A stretch of 64,000 bases of DNA, from positions 62,001 through 126,000 of the forward strand of contig JADNRX010000065.1 in NCBI GenBank assembly GCA_015501595.1. Reading direction: 5' to 3'. Of this stretch, positions 1-9,202 are shown in pieces; the first letter of the stretch is position 1, and each line of letters begins with the position of its first letter. The notes below the pieces were generated by a model that worked only from the letters and a program-made list of their open reading frames with translations, was not told the origin of the DNA and made no database searches. This DNA is from Hymenopellis radicata. Lineage: Eukaryota; Basidiomycota; Agaricomycetes; Agaricales; Physalacriaceae. The position numbers and the translations under genes are program-made.

Positions 1-854
1 TCAAGCTTGGAATTGAGCTCGAGATACCACTGTCGACCAGCCTGTTTGAGCCCATACAGACCTCGCAAGAGTCTCCAGAATCCACCGCCGATAATAGATG
101 GCTTCCGCATATAGATTTCTTCATCGAGCGGGCCGTTTAAGAAGGCTGTTTTGACATCAACCTGCCTCAAGACCATGTCGCGTTCGGCTGCTAAGGCGAG
201 TACAAGCCGAATAGATTCCCATCTGGCAACGGGTGCGAAGGTGTAGTTAAAGTCTTGACCGGGAATCTGGGTAAATCCCTTTGCGACTAAACGTGCTTTG
301 AATCGGGAGATAAGTCCGTCGCGGTCTCGCTTGATATGCAAGACCCATTTCGAGTCGACAGCTTTGCGATCTGGCGGCAGCTCATCGATCTCCTCGTAAA
401 CACCCTTCGCTTTAAGAGACTCCAACTCTTCATATATGGCAGCCAGCCAATAAGTCCAATATAGAGATGACTTGGCTTCCTGCAGAGTATTTGGGTCTTT
501 CGCGTCGGGATCATCGATGGGATCTGTAAGAGCTGCTCCGGCAAAAGCAACTTCAGCTCGTATGAAGCATGAGACAAGGCTTGGAAAATCTGTATCATCG
601 CACTCGACCTCGATTTCATCGCCGAAAACAAGGACGCTATGAAGAACATCCTCCCCGCCTTCGTCCGACGTGCACAGAAAATTGACGACATCTTTAGCTG
701 CCAATCGTCTGATACGAGCGGAACGACGAAGAGGTGTTGAGTGTGTCGCGTCCTCCATTTCGACATCGGCGTCATGGTCGGAATTCGCTTGTGGGCGTGA
801 GTTTGAATGAGACCTGCCGAAACAGATCAGATTATGCTCAAAGGCATAGAGTAA
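1..854 (-). CDS. copia reverse transcriptase, N-terminal part (open to window edge)
   Basis: One minus-strand frame is open from 854 to the edge, about 284 codons without a start codon. After a low-complexity acidic linker, the last third matches the RVT_2 family: RFKARLVAKGFTQ, then PGQDFNYTFAPVARWESIR, then QVDVKTAFLNGPLDEEIYM with the first catalytic aspartate, and YGLKQAGRQWY. The YVDD box would lie beyond the window. The frame differs from that of the integrase upstream; a TAA at 855-857 closes it on the 5' side, so translation from the same mRNA needs a second frame change or has been lost. It would synthesise cDNA from the element RNA in virus-like particles. Confidence 0.9.
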
Positions 855-862
855 TTAACATA

Positions 863-1055
863 CTCAGTACGCTCAGAGGCGGTGTTACGCTCGATGGCGG
901 AGTTATGCTTGGTAGCAGAATTATGCTCGATGGCAATAGGCCTGCAGAACAGGTCAGATTACGTTCAAAGACGACGAGTAGGATAAACCCACTCAATACG
1001 CTCAATGGCGGGATTACGCTCAACGGCAATATTACGCTCAATGGCAGGATTAGTA
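863..1055 (-). repeat. 18-bp minisatellite inside copia pol (hexapeptide repeat)
   Basis: Two arrays (about 863-940 and 992-1055) consist of degenerate 18-bp units of the type CTCAATGGCGGGATTACG on the plus strand. On the minus strand they encode tandem hexapeptides like PAIERN and AVERNP between integrase and reverse transcriptase. The arrays and the segment between them (about 820-1055) look like a duplicated block of roughly 130 bp. Small indels between the copies put stops in both frames (965-967 and 855-857), so repeat slippage probably broke the pol frame here. Confidence 0.75.
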
Positions 1056-2011
1056 GGCTGCTCAAGAACAATACGGTCGACGCCATCGTGGAAACGAGGC
1101 TCGAGATCCATGGGAATATCATCCCATAAAATATCCGATAGCGGCGGTGAAGGAAGAAACTCGGGGAAACCATGAAATTCAACGTCGCGGCGAGAGCGTA
1201 TAGATTTGGTCGCAGGAAACCAGATAAGATATCCTTTGGAATCGCGGGCATAACCCACAAAGCAACCTTCCTCGCCTCTGGGAACGACTTTATTGAGGTC
1301 ATCCGAGTTCGTCTTCCTTGCGGTGACAAGCGCGCCAAAAGGTCGGAGATGAGAGAGGTCAGGCTTCTTTTGAAACCAGCCCTCAAAAGGTGTTTCGTCG
1401 GAAAGAAGTGCTGCATGTGGGATACGATTCTTGATATGCACACCAGCCTGAGCGGCTAATGGCCAGAACCAATGGGATAGTTCAGCATCGACGAGCATAG
1501 CGCGAATCATACGCTCGATAATTTGATTTGTGCGCTCTGCGACGCCATTTTGTTGAGACGCGTCCGGAACTGTCTTTTCGTACGTGATCCCGTGCGCATT
1601 ACAGTAGTCGCGGAATTGGCCATCGACGAGCTCCGGGGCGTTGTCAATGCGCAGAAAAACAATGGAATAGCCGAGCAGTTTCTCGGCAGCTGTGCGAAAC
1701 TCGTGAAAGCATTGTAAGGCATCAGATTTGTGTTTGAGGAAGAAAATGACAATATAACGGGAGTTATCATCATTGAAGGTAATGAAGTAGCGAAACCCAC
1801 CATAACCGACGGGCAATGGTCCACAAATGTCAGAATGAATTCGGAAAAGAGGACGATCCGCGCGATTCGTGGCTTTGCGCGGAAACTTGAGCCGTTTTAT
1901 ATTGGCCAAAGCGCAGATACGGCAATTCTTGACGAGAACAGCGTCGATCGGAAGTCCAGTCGTCGCGCGCTTGAGCCCTTTAACGTCTACATGGCCCATC
2001 AGACGATGATA
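965..2011 (-). CDS. copia GAG-pre-integrase and integrase
   Basis: After the frameshift point the product starts YHRLMGHVDVKGL, which with CRICALANIK supplies the H and C ligands of the GAG-pre-integrase zinc site. The catalytic triad is visible: D in HSDICGP (about residue 57 from the MGHV methionine), D in LRIDNAPEL (119) and E in QQNGVAERTNQ (155), giving the D,D(35)E spacing of retroviral-type integrases. The usual RSDNGGEF is changed to RIDNAPEL, keeping D and E. The frame ends at a TGA at 965-967 inside the minisatellite. It would insert element cDNA into the genome; in this copy the link to RT is broken. Confidence 0.92.
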   Translation of the reverse strand, partial: YHRLMGHVDVKGLKRATTGLPIDAVLVKNCRICALANIKRLKFPRKATNRADRPLFRIHSDICGPLPVGYGGFRYFITFNDDNSRYIVIFFLKHKSDALQCFHEFRTAAEKLLGYSIVFLRIDNAPELVDGQFRDYCNAHGITYEKTVPDASQQNGVAERTNQIIERMIRAMLVDAELSHWFWPLAAQAGVHIKNRIPHAALLSDETPFEGWFQKKPDLSHLRPFGALVTARKTNSDDLNKVVPRGEEGCFVGYARDSKGYLIWFPATKSIRSRRDVEFHGFPEFLPSPPLSDILWDDIPMDLEPRFHDGVDRIVLEQPTNPAIERNIAVERNPAIERIEWVYPTRRL

Positions 2012-3840
2012 AAACCCAAGCGCTTAGCTTGGTCGCTTTCGACGTCCGGGCCAAAAAGGGAAGTTACCGAGGGCACGGTAGCAGCGATCAAATCTGGAGA
2101 TGGATCCAAGTTATCGGCTTCAGCTTCAACCGTCACCACATCCATCTTGTACAAATCCTTCACGATCGCTCCAGAGGCAAATGGGACCTCAGCTGTATTG
2201 AGGTAAGTGATTTTCCCATTGCCGGTTCGCGTATTGACTCCCTTCCTATCAAGACGAGAGCCAGAAATGAGGTTGCAACGGGCAGTAGGAATATGGAGAG
2301 CATTTGATACCGAGAAATGCCGCGTCATACCATCGTACGTCGCCTTCATAACGACTTTTCCTTTTCCAACAGCTTGCGCAGACAAATTTGCTCCGAATCC
2401 ATGAACGTTAAGCGGAGCATCAAATGGGACATAGTCACCAAACAGCTCACGCCTATGGAAGATATGGCGCGAAGCCCCCGTATCGTGGTTAACCGTGTCA
2501 TCCTGCGCAACCTCGAGATTAAGCGCGGCAGCATTAACGCGGACTTCTTCATCGATGGCAATTTCATCGTCAGCATCATCGCCCGTCGCCTCAAGTATAA
2601 ACGCAAACTCGTCATTGATTGTGCCAAACACTTCCTTCCTTTCCTCCTCCTTGACCATTGTTGCGACTTCATTCAACTCTTCCTCCTCATTCTTCACTGC
2701 TTCTGTCAGTCCAGCAAAACGACTACCCATTCCTCCACTTCTGCCTCCCTCCAGCGCTTGCTTACGCCGAGCAGCAATCCTCGCTTCTGGGGCAAGATGG
2801 ACGTCTCTCCTACCTCGGAAGTTTGCGGGGTACCTTCCAGCCTTCCCTCCGCCATATGCAAAGCAATTTTCTTTGGTGTGTCCGACGGGAGTTTCACAGA
2901 AGGAATTCTCGCAAATGAGACGGCTGCGCTGCTGAGGATTATAGGGAGCAGGACGTTTGCCAGCACGTTGCTGCGCCTTATCGTCTTTGTGTGCCGCTTG
3001 GTTTGCAGCATAAACACCTGGGACGGCTTGCTCAACCGATCGAGCTTTAGCAGACCCAGCGACGAGCGCATTAACGGACACAATGGACGGCGCGATCTTC
3101 ATCTCCACCTCCTCCGTCATCAGTCGGTCAATAACCTGAGCAGACGTCAATGGCCTGTTCATGGTTTCGCCCAGTCGAAGGCTTTCGCGAAGCGAGTCGC
3201 GACAGTATCGCCAATCTTCGGACTCTGTCATGAGTGCGACAAGATTCTTGGCAAATTCAGCGTCCATCATGGCTCCTGGATCGGCATCCTGAAGCTTGCT
3301 ATAGAGTTGAATCATCACCTCTCGCCACTGGACAGGATCAATACCAGCCTGGCATCGAAAACTGGTGATCTGATTGCGAAGGGTGAGCGCGTACAGCGCG
3401 TTGGCAGGCTCAAACTGCTTCTTGAGAGCATGCCAAGCGTCATGAGCAGAGTGGCAGTCATGGACGACGAACAGCTTGGTGATGGGAATGGCTTTGATGA
3501 TGATGGACAGGGCCCTCTTGTCCGCCAACAGCCAGGCTTCAGCTTTCTTCCTCGCAGCCTCGACATCAGCTTCATTTCCAGGCACTGTCACCGTAGCTGC
3601 TGCTCCAGCACTATCGAAGCCTTGGACCTGCATGGTCTGTCTGAGTTCGGGAATGACGGGCGGTTTATAGTCGGGACCATCGACATATCGCCAATATCCG
3701 GCAGCATCGAGATCGAGCTCCGCCTTTCGCTTGAACTCGCTGTAGTTATTCGTACCATCCTCCTCCACCTTGATAGGAGTCAGCTTTATGCCTTTCCATT
3801 CCTTCTCATCATGGCCGCCTTGAGTCTGTATGTTCGACAT
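1999..3840 (-). CDS. copia Gag and aspartic protease
   Basis: 613 residues. The N-terminal part (about 20-250) resembles UBN2-type copia Gag, with the segment NALYALTLRNQITSFR followed by WREVMIQLYSKL. A zinc knuckle of CX4CX5HX4C form (CENSFCETPVGHTKENC) lies near residue 310. The protease motif HDTGASRH is at about residue 453, the single Asp-Thr-Gly of a homodimeric aspartic protease. The frame ends 16 nt after the pol frame becomes accessible, consistent with Gag-Pol made by -1 frameshifting. The ATG is the first in frame after the primer-binding region. An open frame of 523 codons on the opposite strand (2317-3888) is an artefact of this gene. Confidence 0.93.
   Translation of the reverse strand: MSNIQTQGGHDEKEWKGIKLTPIKVEEDGTNNYSEFKRKAELDLDAAGYWRYVDGPDYKPPVIPELRQTMQVQGFDSAGAAATVTVPGNEADVEAARKKAEAWLLADKRALSIIIKAIPITKLFVVHDCHSAHDAWHALKKQFEPANALYALTLRNQITSFRCQAGIDPVQWREVMIQLYSKLQDADPGAMMDAEFAKNLVALMTESEDWRYCRDSLRESLRLGETMNRPLTSAQVIDRLMTEEVEMKIAPSIVSVNALVAGSAKARSVEQAVPGVYAANQAAHKDDKAQQRAGKRPAPYNPQQRSRLICENSFCETPVGHTKENCFAYGGGKAGRYPANFRGRRDVHLAPEARIAARRKQALEGGRSGGMGSRFAGLTEAVKNEEEELNEVATMVKEEERKEVFGTINDEFAFILEATGDDADDEIAIDEEVRVNAAALNLEVAQDDTVNHDTGASRHIFHRRELFGDYVPFDAPLNVHGFGANLSAQAVGKGKVVMKATYDGMTRHFSVSNALHIPTARCNLISGSRLDRKGVNTRTGNGKITYLNTAEVPFASGAIVKDLYKMDVVTVEAEADNLDPSPDLIAATVPSVTSLFGPDVESDQAKRLGFIIV
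2011..2017 (-). promoter_or_regulatory. Candidate -1 ribosomal frameshift heptamer G GGT TTT
   Basis: The gag frame reads TTG GGT TTT ATC and stops 9 bases after that at TGA (1999-2001). The integrase frame is reached exactly by slipping one base back on G GGT TTT, an X XXY YYZ heptamer, giving LGF-YHRLMGH. The join restores the conserved GAG-pre-integrase motif without losing residues. A downstream stimulatory RNA fold was not computed. Confidence 0.6.
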
Positions 3841-3906
3841 GTCTCGGATAGAGCAAAATCTCGTTGTGGTTTGTACGACAAAATATAGTTGCTTCAGAGC
3901 TCAACG

Positions 3907-3918
3907 GGGCCCATAACC
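3907..3918 (-). other. Primer-binding site, initiator tRNA-Met half-molecule type
   Basis: The minus strand reads GGTTATGGGCCC directly after the LTR. This is complementary to the anticodon arm of initiator tRNA-Met, the internal half-tRNA primer used by Drosophila copia-type elements, not the usual tRNA 3' end. Its position touching the LTR boundary supports both calls. Confidence 0.75.
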
Positions 3919-4214
3919 TGTCAAACTCTGTATCTGTATCGGGGAGAGCAACGTTAATATTGTACACGGTAGTTACATGCAATCGACACACCTGTATCGG
4001 AGAGAGCAACGTTAGGGGCTCTCTCCGATCAGGCAGTAAACTAAAACAGAGACGAAAACGGTAAGTAAACTAGAACGGAGACGCTAGGCACTCTCTGACA
4101 CATATAGTCTACTTGTTAGACGCCGCGTGATAACGGTGCGTGCCTCCCGTTCCGTTACCCTGTCAGATTCCTTACATTATGTTGCTTTCGTCTAGTGATA
4201 TGCGTCGCTTGACA
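3919..4214 (-). repeat. 5' LTR of the copia element (296 bp)
   Basis: The segment starts TGTCAA and ends TTGACA, a 6-bp terminal inverted repeat with TG/CA ends, and abuts the primer-binding site. It contains two internal copies of a motif like TATCGGRGAGAGCAACGTTA (about 3935 and 3993). The partner LTR is outside the window, so identity between LTRs and the target duplication cannot be checked. Confidence 0.75.
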
Positions 4215-5380
4215 ACGCGCTCCCCTCAATTGTACGTGCATGATCCAGCATAGTATCTTGTCTGATGATTTTTACAGCCTCTTCCCTACATCTTTACTGC
4301 CCAACTGATTTCCCTTGTGTACTGGTGAGCTTCTGCTCAAACTGTTGCGCTTTCTCAGCTAAAGTATTTGCAGCTTGTGTTTTGGTATACGACACGTACA
4401 CGATGACGATATGGGTGGGCGTACGGGCGGCTTGGGACTGTGCAACACGGTGGGCGTCGACGAGCAAGGTATGTATGCTATTGGTTAAGTTCTATATGCA
4501 TGTTTTTCTTTCGCTGCGGACTAGTTCGGACTGATGCGTACTAGCGTAGAGGTGGCAATAGCTTGGCTCGCCTCGATGTTGCTGCTGTACGTACACTAGA
4601 CAAATGTTATTATTTGCCATACAATCAACTTGTGATCCACCAAAGGGAAATATTAAACTGTAGACTGCTGCATACCACGAATATGCATGCAGCTCACTTC
4701 ATAGTAAGGGTACACATGTGGGTCCAATGAAAGGTATACAAAAGAATTTCATGGGAAGAGAAATTATGGAGGACCATATATCTGAATACAGGGTGACCTG
4801 CATTGGGGTATGTATGCAGATGGCGCAACAACAGACACGTATTAATACCCTCACATGGTATGTCAGGTATACCTCACCATTTGGGGTATGTGGCGTGGTT
4901 ATATCCGGATGTCGGGTTTTGTGATGATCTGCCACTGGTGTCTACTTCATCCCGACGACGTGCATGTGTTGCTTTCTTGGCGACACTGCAGCGGTGTGGA
5001 CAACTAATTTTTTAGGGGTTTCTGGAACTGTACAGTTTCTCGGAAATAGCCGTGCCATCTAGATGTGTGCTCGGGAGTCATGTCAACTAGACTCGCACTC
5101 GCCTCGTTCGACCTCATAGGCCTCGACATGCGCGCCGACGATGAATGCTTACTGCAGGTCCGGTACACGCCCTAATTATTGACTTCCATTTCCCATAGTT
5201 CTTGACTTATGGTTGTTTAGCTTCCTAGGGCACCTTAGTTCTACCCGGCTGGCGCCGAGAGCTCGGCTAAGGATTGCTTGTGGGGAGAGATGCAGGAGTG
5301 AGGTGGATCGTAGATTGGGACCTACGTACTGCTTCATGTAATGTGTCTGCCGGCGTTCCTGAAGGGACCGAGCCGTGTAA
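4215..5380. other. Gene-free stretch between copia LTR and F-box relic
   Basis: No reading frame with recognisable domain content, no tRNA-like fold and no terminal repeats were seen. AT-rich pieces with short ORFs only. Confidence 0.5.
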
Positions 5381-5408
5381 TCCTTCCTTCCTTCCTTCCT
5401 TCCTTCCT
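5381..5408 (+). repeat. (TCCT)7 microsatellite
   Basis: Seven perfect tandem TCCT units lie just upstream of the degraded F-box copy. Confidence 0.95.
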
Positions 5409-5494
5409 CGTCAGTACTCATTGCAGGATCATCCCAGGTGTGTACTTCTTTCATGACGCGTTGTTCTTGTTGTGAATGTTTAGTCGGACTCGGA

Positions 5495-6255
5495 CAGTTA
5501 ATATGACGACTCGGCTTGCTAAAAAGTTGGCCTCGTACAAGTGGATGCGCGCCATTCCCCGCAAGCGCAGAGCTGCTGGAAGAGCCCGAACGCTGCCTAC
5601 TTTCAATGCCCTCGTCAGGCCGGTCTCCAGAAGCATTCGGATCGCTAGTGAAAAAGTCCGCGTCTTCATCCACTCGGAACGCGAACTTGATTGGTTTAGG
5701 AGTGCATCGCACAAAGTAGGTTGTCTCGAAAGTTCCCGGCGAGCTATGTGGCTTCGCTCACCATATATCGTTCCAGTTTGCAAGTGCGAAGGCGCTCGAT
5801 GCATCGGTGCGCGCGCAGTGTTGCAGAATTATCATACCCTTTCACGTTTTGATTACCCAACGATCCCCACGTCGCCCTCGTCCTCCAAAACCCGAATTCT
5901 CAAGCCGCGGGTTAGAGAACTTTTGAGCGTCGCCGATCCCGCTTCCGTCGCTCACGTCCTCAGTGATGGGCTGCTTCGTCTCCTCAGCCACGGAGACGCT
6001 GTAATACATCATATACAAAATGTCCGAGGAATCCCGCTCATCACTCTTACACTCAGCTAACGTGCTGCTAGGTGATACCCTTCCTGACTCTTTCTCAATA
6101 GTTTGGACACCCTGCGATTGCGCTCGCTCATCCCATTCCGTGCGGATGAGCGACTTGGAGAAACTCGTCTATGACATGATGTGGAGCGAAGATGAAGACG
6201 GTCGGTTCCCTTTCTTCCCTTCTTCGGTCTCTGCGAAGTACTCACTGCGCAGCCG
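5495..6255 (+). pseudogene. Degraded F-box/LRR gene copy (paralogue of the gene at 17.5-19.3 kb)
   Basis: Pieces of the product match, in order, the minus-strand gene at 17542-19272: the start VNMTTRLAKKLASYKWMR, then a jump over the whole F-box to NALVRPV and VRVFIHSERELDW, then HTLSRFDYPTIPTS, LLSVADPA, VRGIPLITLTLS, and in another frame LEKLVYDMMWSEDEDGRFPF. Internal deletions remove most of the N-terminal half and frameshifts break the rest, so it is a pseudogene. It sits in opposite orientation to its paralogue. At the point where the paralogue has an in-frame stop, this copy lacks the stop and a 9-nt insertion. Confidence 0.85.
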
Positions 6256-6286
6256 CCAACACTCAGCTGCCTGGGACAGACGCTAT

Positions 6287-6373
6287 CGGATATGGTGTAA
6301 CGGCTAACATTGCCGCCTCTCACAAATCTTTGAAAGTGCGCGGCAGCTCGGGGTTCGATTCCCCGTATCCGAA
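6287..6373 (+). tRNA. tRNA-Glu(CUC) with 16-nt intron
   Basis: Acceptor arms TCGGATA and TATCCGA pair fully. The D arm is GGTGTAACGGCTAACA. The anticodon stem GCCGC/GCGGC encloses loop CTCTCA-C with anticodon CTC, interrupted after position 37 by an intron at 6324-6339. The T arm is GGGGTTCGATTCCCC. All structural elements are intact. Confidence 0.93.
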
Positions 6374-6525
6374 ATAACCCATCAATGATCATCCTCTTGT
6401 CTGGTTTTTTTTGTGAGCGCAAACAAATGCGTGTGGCGCAATAAACCTTGCGCTCGCCCTGAGAGAAACAACGCTCAAGAGGAAAAGCCTCATCATCAGC
6501 AAGTAAGTAGGGAAGGAATGTTCGT

Positions 6526-6594
6526 CGGGTACTTATGGTGTACAGGTTAACATCGCTACCTCTCATGCACAGGGATTCGACTCCCCGTATCCAA
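6526..6594 (+). pseudogene. tRNA-Glu-like relic 1
   Basis: The 5' half (TATGGTGTACAGGTTAACAT), a CTCTCAT anticodon loop and a GATTCGACTCCCCGTATCC 3' arm are recognisable, but the acceptor and anticodon stems do not pair. Confidence 0.75.
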
Positions 6595-6676
6595 ATTAAT
6601 CGTGGTCGCCGCCGTTTTTTTCCCTCGACATACTCAGCCCAAGGCCCAAGGATCGTTCAATGAAGGCAGAGGACTC

Positions 6677-6769
6677 GTCGCATATGGTGTAAAGGCCAAC
6701 AACGCTGTCTCTCACAGTGCCTCGTTTGTGATATGCGCGCGTTTGCTCGGTTCGATTCGCGGTATCCGT
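6677..6769 (+). pseudogene. tRNA-Glu-like relic 2
   Basis: CATATGGTGTAAAGGCCAAC, a TGTCTCTCAC loop and GGTTCGATTCGCGGTATCC keep the order of a tRNA-Glu(CUC) gene, with mutated stems. Confidence 0.7.
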
Positions 6770-6875
6770 CATGAATAAAGCAAGGTCAGGGCTCTGAGCA
6801 TTTTATTTTTTTGCATTTCCTCGGCATACTTAGTAGTCCAACCACAAGGGTAGGCAAGAGGAATACAGATCCTCG

Positions 6876-6969
6876 TCGGATACCTATGGTGTATTGGTAG
6901 CCAACGTATCCGCCTCGGATAGTTTGACGACGAGCTGCGGCAGCTCGGGGTTCAATTCCCCGGATCCGA
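6876..6969 (+). pseudogene. tRNA-Glu-like relic 3
   Basis: Starts TCGGATA and ends with GCGGCAGCTCGGGGTTC plus ATTCCCCGGATCCGA. The anticodon arm is scrambled (CCGCCTCGGATAG) and the T stem has changed, so it is probably non-functional. Confidence 0.75.
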
Positions 6970-7159
6970 ATAGAAAGTTATTGAAGCGATTCTTTTTGGA
7001 TTGATTTTCGAAACCGGTACTCAAGTGTAGCGCACGTCTCGTGCAACAAGTTGCAAGAAAAGGAGAGTAAGTACAACAGTGTACATATGTTCAAAGAAAT
7101 GCAAATGCAAGAAAGTCCATGTCCATTATGTAAAGTAGTATCTTACAAACGAAAGTGGT

Positions 7160-8225
7160 CCCTTGCTACTCGACGTAGCAGTCTCCTCTACGCTACTTGT
7201 TGTGCTTAGGACTAAAGTAGAAGATGGAGACACCGATGAGGTGATGCAGAGGACACAGCCGCACTGGACGAAACAGCAGTGCTCGCACTGGACTTGGCAG
7301 CCAGCTTGCTACCGAGACTCGCCTTGGCAGAGCTCTGTGCAACAGCTTCGAATCCTCTCCGGCTCGGATGTGGATGGGGGTGGCCAATGAAGATGCGGCG
7401 GACGAGGACGCGGGGTGATAGTAGATGACACCGAAGTGGCCAAGGCACCAGATGCGATCGCAGGCACTGTGCTCAACGAAGGGGTTCGCGGTAGAGGAAG
7501 AGGATGATACAACGCCTGATGCTAGGGAGGAGGCGGCGTAGAGATAGCCGAGGATGCGCTCACACTCGAAGAGCCATCGACGACAATCGATACACTGCCG
7601 ACAGAGCCGGGCCAACCAGAATCGCGTCGTCTCCGCAGTCACCGTGACCACACTCGCGCACGATCCCACCACGGCCGTCGACGCCGAGGATGTAGACTTG
7701 GGGACATAGCTAACGGACCCGTTGACGAGTTGGCGTTACACGGGGGCGGAGGGGCGGGTGGCGCGAAGGAATGTGGAGGCGCGTGCAGGTGAAGAGGAGG
7801 AGGGACGTGCGAGAACGGTGGTGATGACTCTAGCTCCGGCAGTGTCGAAGAAGGAAGCTGTAGGCGGATGCAGAGGAAGAGGAGGAAACGGTAGTGTCAT
7901 CGTCATCGTCCACAGAATCGGTGTCATCGTCTTCCCAGACGCTTCCAGAGCGATTGCAGTCGCCGTCGCACTCCCACCAGCATCGGCCGTCGTATCACCA
8001 CACTCGTTCCAGCGCTGTTCACCAGCGGAACAGCAAAACACGACGTGCCCGATGCGCACTGCGTCACGATCCATACGCTGAGCTATGCGCTATGCGAGAC
8101 TGGCTTCTACGACTCCGTGTCAGCCATAAGAAGAGGGAACACGCACCACCAACGCATTGTCTGCATTTGGAGAAGCAAACCAAGCAAGGTCCGTAGTCCC
8201 TGGTGGAGGAAGAGGTTTGGAGTTA
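7160..8225 (-). pseudogene. CBM19-type secreted protein gene, broken copy 2
   Basis: On the minus strand the fragments ARVITTVLARPSSSSPA, TFLRATRPSA and the Ser/Thr/Ala-rich tail match the intact gene at 10683-12092. The junction GTAG plus AAGCCAGTCTCGCA repeats its intron end and exon 2 start, but the CBM core is shortened by small deletions and the frame is broken several times. The first exon with the signal peptide is absent; the 5' flank instead resembles that of copy 3 at 19.6 kb. It is a dead paralogue in inverted orientation. Confidence 0.8.
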
Positions 8226-8465
8226 GATGATACCTGGACCATCAATTGATCGGTTGAGAGTTCGATTCACACGCCATGGCAGCGACTTGTCAAGGCATGA
8301 CTGTTGAGACCGACGTGGTTCTAACCACGGCGAACACGATAAGGATAAGTCACAGGAAACTGTCTTCCTCGAAATCGTGATGATGGCAGGATGAAGAACT
8401 TTTATGGTCAGCACTAAAGTCTACCTGTAAAGTCCGCTGCAAACTCCCAGGGCACCTCTCCCACC

Positions 8466-8558
8466 TCGGATATGGTGTAACGGCTAACATTGCCGCCTCT
8501 CATGTACTCTGAATATGCTCTTCGCGCGGCAGCTCGGGGTTCGATTCCCCGTATCCGA
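8466..8558 (+). tRNA. tRNA-Glu(CUC) with 22-nt intron
   Basis: TCGGATA/TATCCGA acceptor stem, canonical D arm, CTC anticodon, intron 8503-8524 after position 37, GCGGC anticodon 3' strand and perfect T arm. Intact. Confidence 0.93.
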
Positions 8559-8799
8559 ATTAGGACGATCAGTTCATGTAGATGCTCTTTTTGCACCTTC
8601 TCGTCAAAATATTGGGGCGGCGAAAGTGAGCAGTACCACGTACCTTGAACTTTCTGACCGGCGCGGTTTGAGGGTGTTATTTACTGATTTGTGGAGGTGA
8701 TTTTGTCTGTGTGGCGCAGACGCCACGAAGCTGCCAAATTTCATTTCACTACAAGCTGATTATGTTTCTGGGCAGTAGTGCATAGGGAACGCATCTTCA

Positions 8800-8899
8800 T
8801 CGGGTAAGTATGGTGTAAAGGCTACCATTCCCGCCTCCCATGGGACGTGGGTGGTGCGTCCTTCGTGCTGTAGCTCGGGGTTCGATTCCCCGTATCCGA
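8800..8899 (+). pseudogene. tRNA-Glu-like relic 4
   Basis: TCGGGTA start, D arm GGTGTAAAGGCTACCATT, altered anticodon region CCGCCTCCCATGG and intact T arm plus TATCCGA end. Confidence 0.75.
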
Positions 8900-9123
8900 A
8901 TCCGTATATCCGATACATGTTGCTTTTTGCTCCTTGTCATCAGGGTGTTCCAAAGTCGTTACCGTCGTTCACTGATTTCTTGGATGCTGGCGCCACGGGC
9001 CTCGCCCGAGCTGCCAAACTTCATCCAACTACACGCTGAGCAAGGAGCACGTCTACCTATGTCTGGGAGCATCTGTAGCTAGGAGAAGTATGGCAAGTAC
9101 AGTGCGTATGGAAGGCATCTTCA

Positions 9124-9202
9124 TCGGGTATGGTCTAAAGGCTACCATTGCCGCCTCCTCTCATCGAATACGGCAGCTCGGGGTTCAATTCCCTGTATCC
9201 GA
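9124..9202 (+). pseudogene. tRNA-Glu-like relic 5
   Basis: TCGGGTATGGTCTAAAGGCTACCATTG is split here as TCGGGTA, GGTCTAAAGGCTACC and a CTCCTCTCATC loop region; T arm GGGGTTCAATTCCC is close to normal. Stem changes make function unlikely. Confidence 0.75.

Larger units (their letters stand above)
1..4214 (-). mobile_element. Ty1/copia LTR retrotransposon, 5' part (truncated by window edge)
   Basis: Reading the minus strand from 4214 leftward gives LTR, primer-binding site, gag with zinc knuckle, DTGAS aspartic protease, integrase and reverse transcriptase. This gag-PR-INT-RT order is diagnostic of Ty1/copia (Pseudoviridae-like) elements. The rest of RT, RNase H and the second LTR lie left of position 1. 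Gag-PR and INT are in different frames joined at a perfect -1 slippery heptamer. INT and RT are separated by stops in a short repeat array, so this copy is probably defective. Element identity is secure; activity is doubtful. Confidence 0.93.

Noticed and set aside
2317..3888. 523-codon open frame on the plus strand
   Set aside because: It is the exact antisense of the copia gag-protease; its translation has no domain and gag motifs are unmistakable on the other strand.
5381..5408. TCCT array as a CRISPR-like or regulatory array
   Set aside because: Plain tetranucleotide microsatellite without spacers, in a eukaryotic genome.
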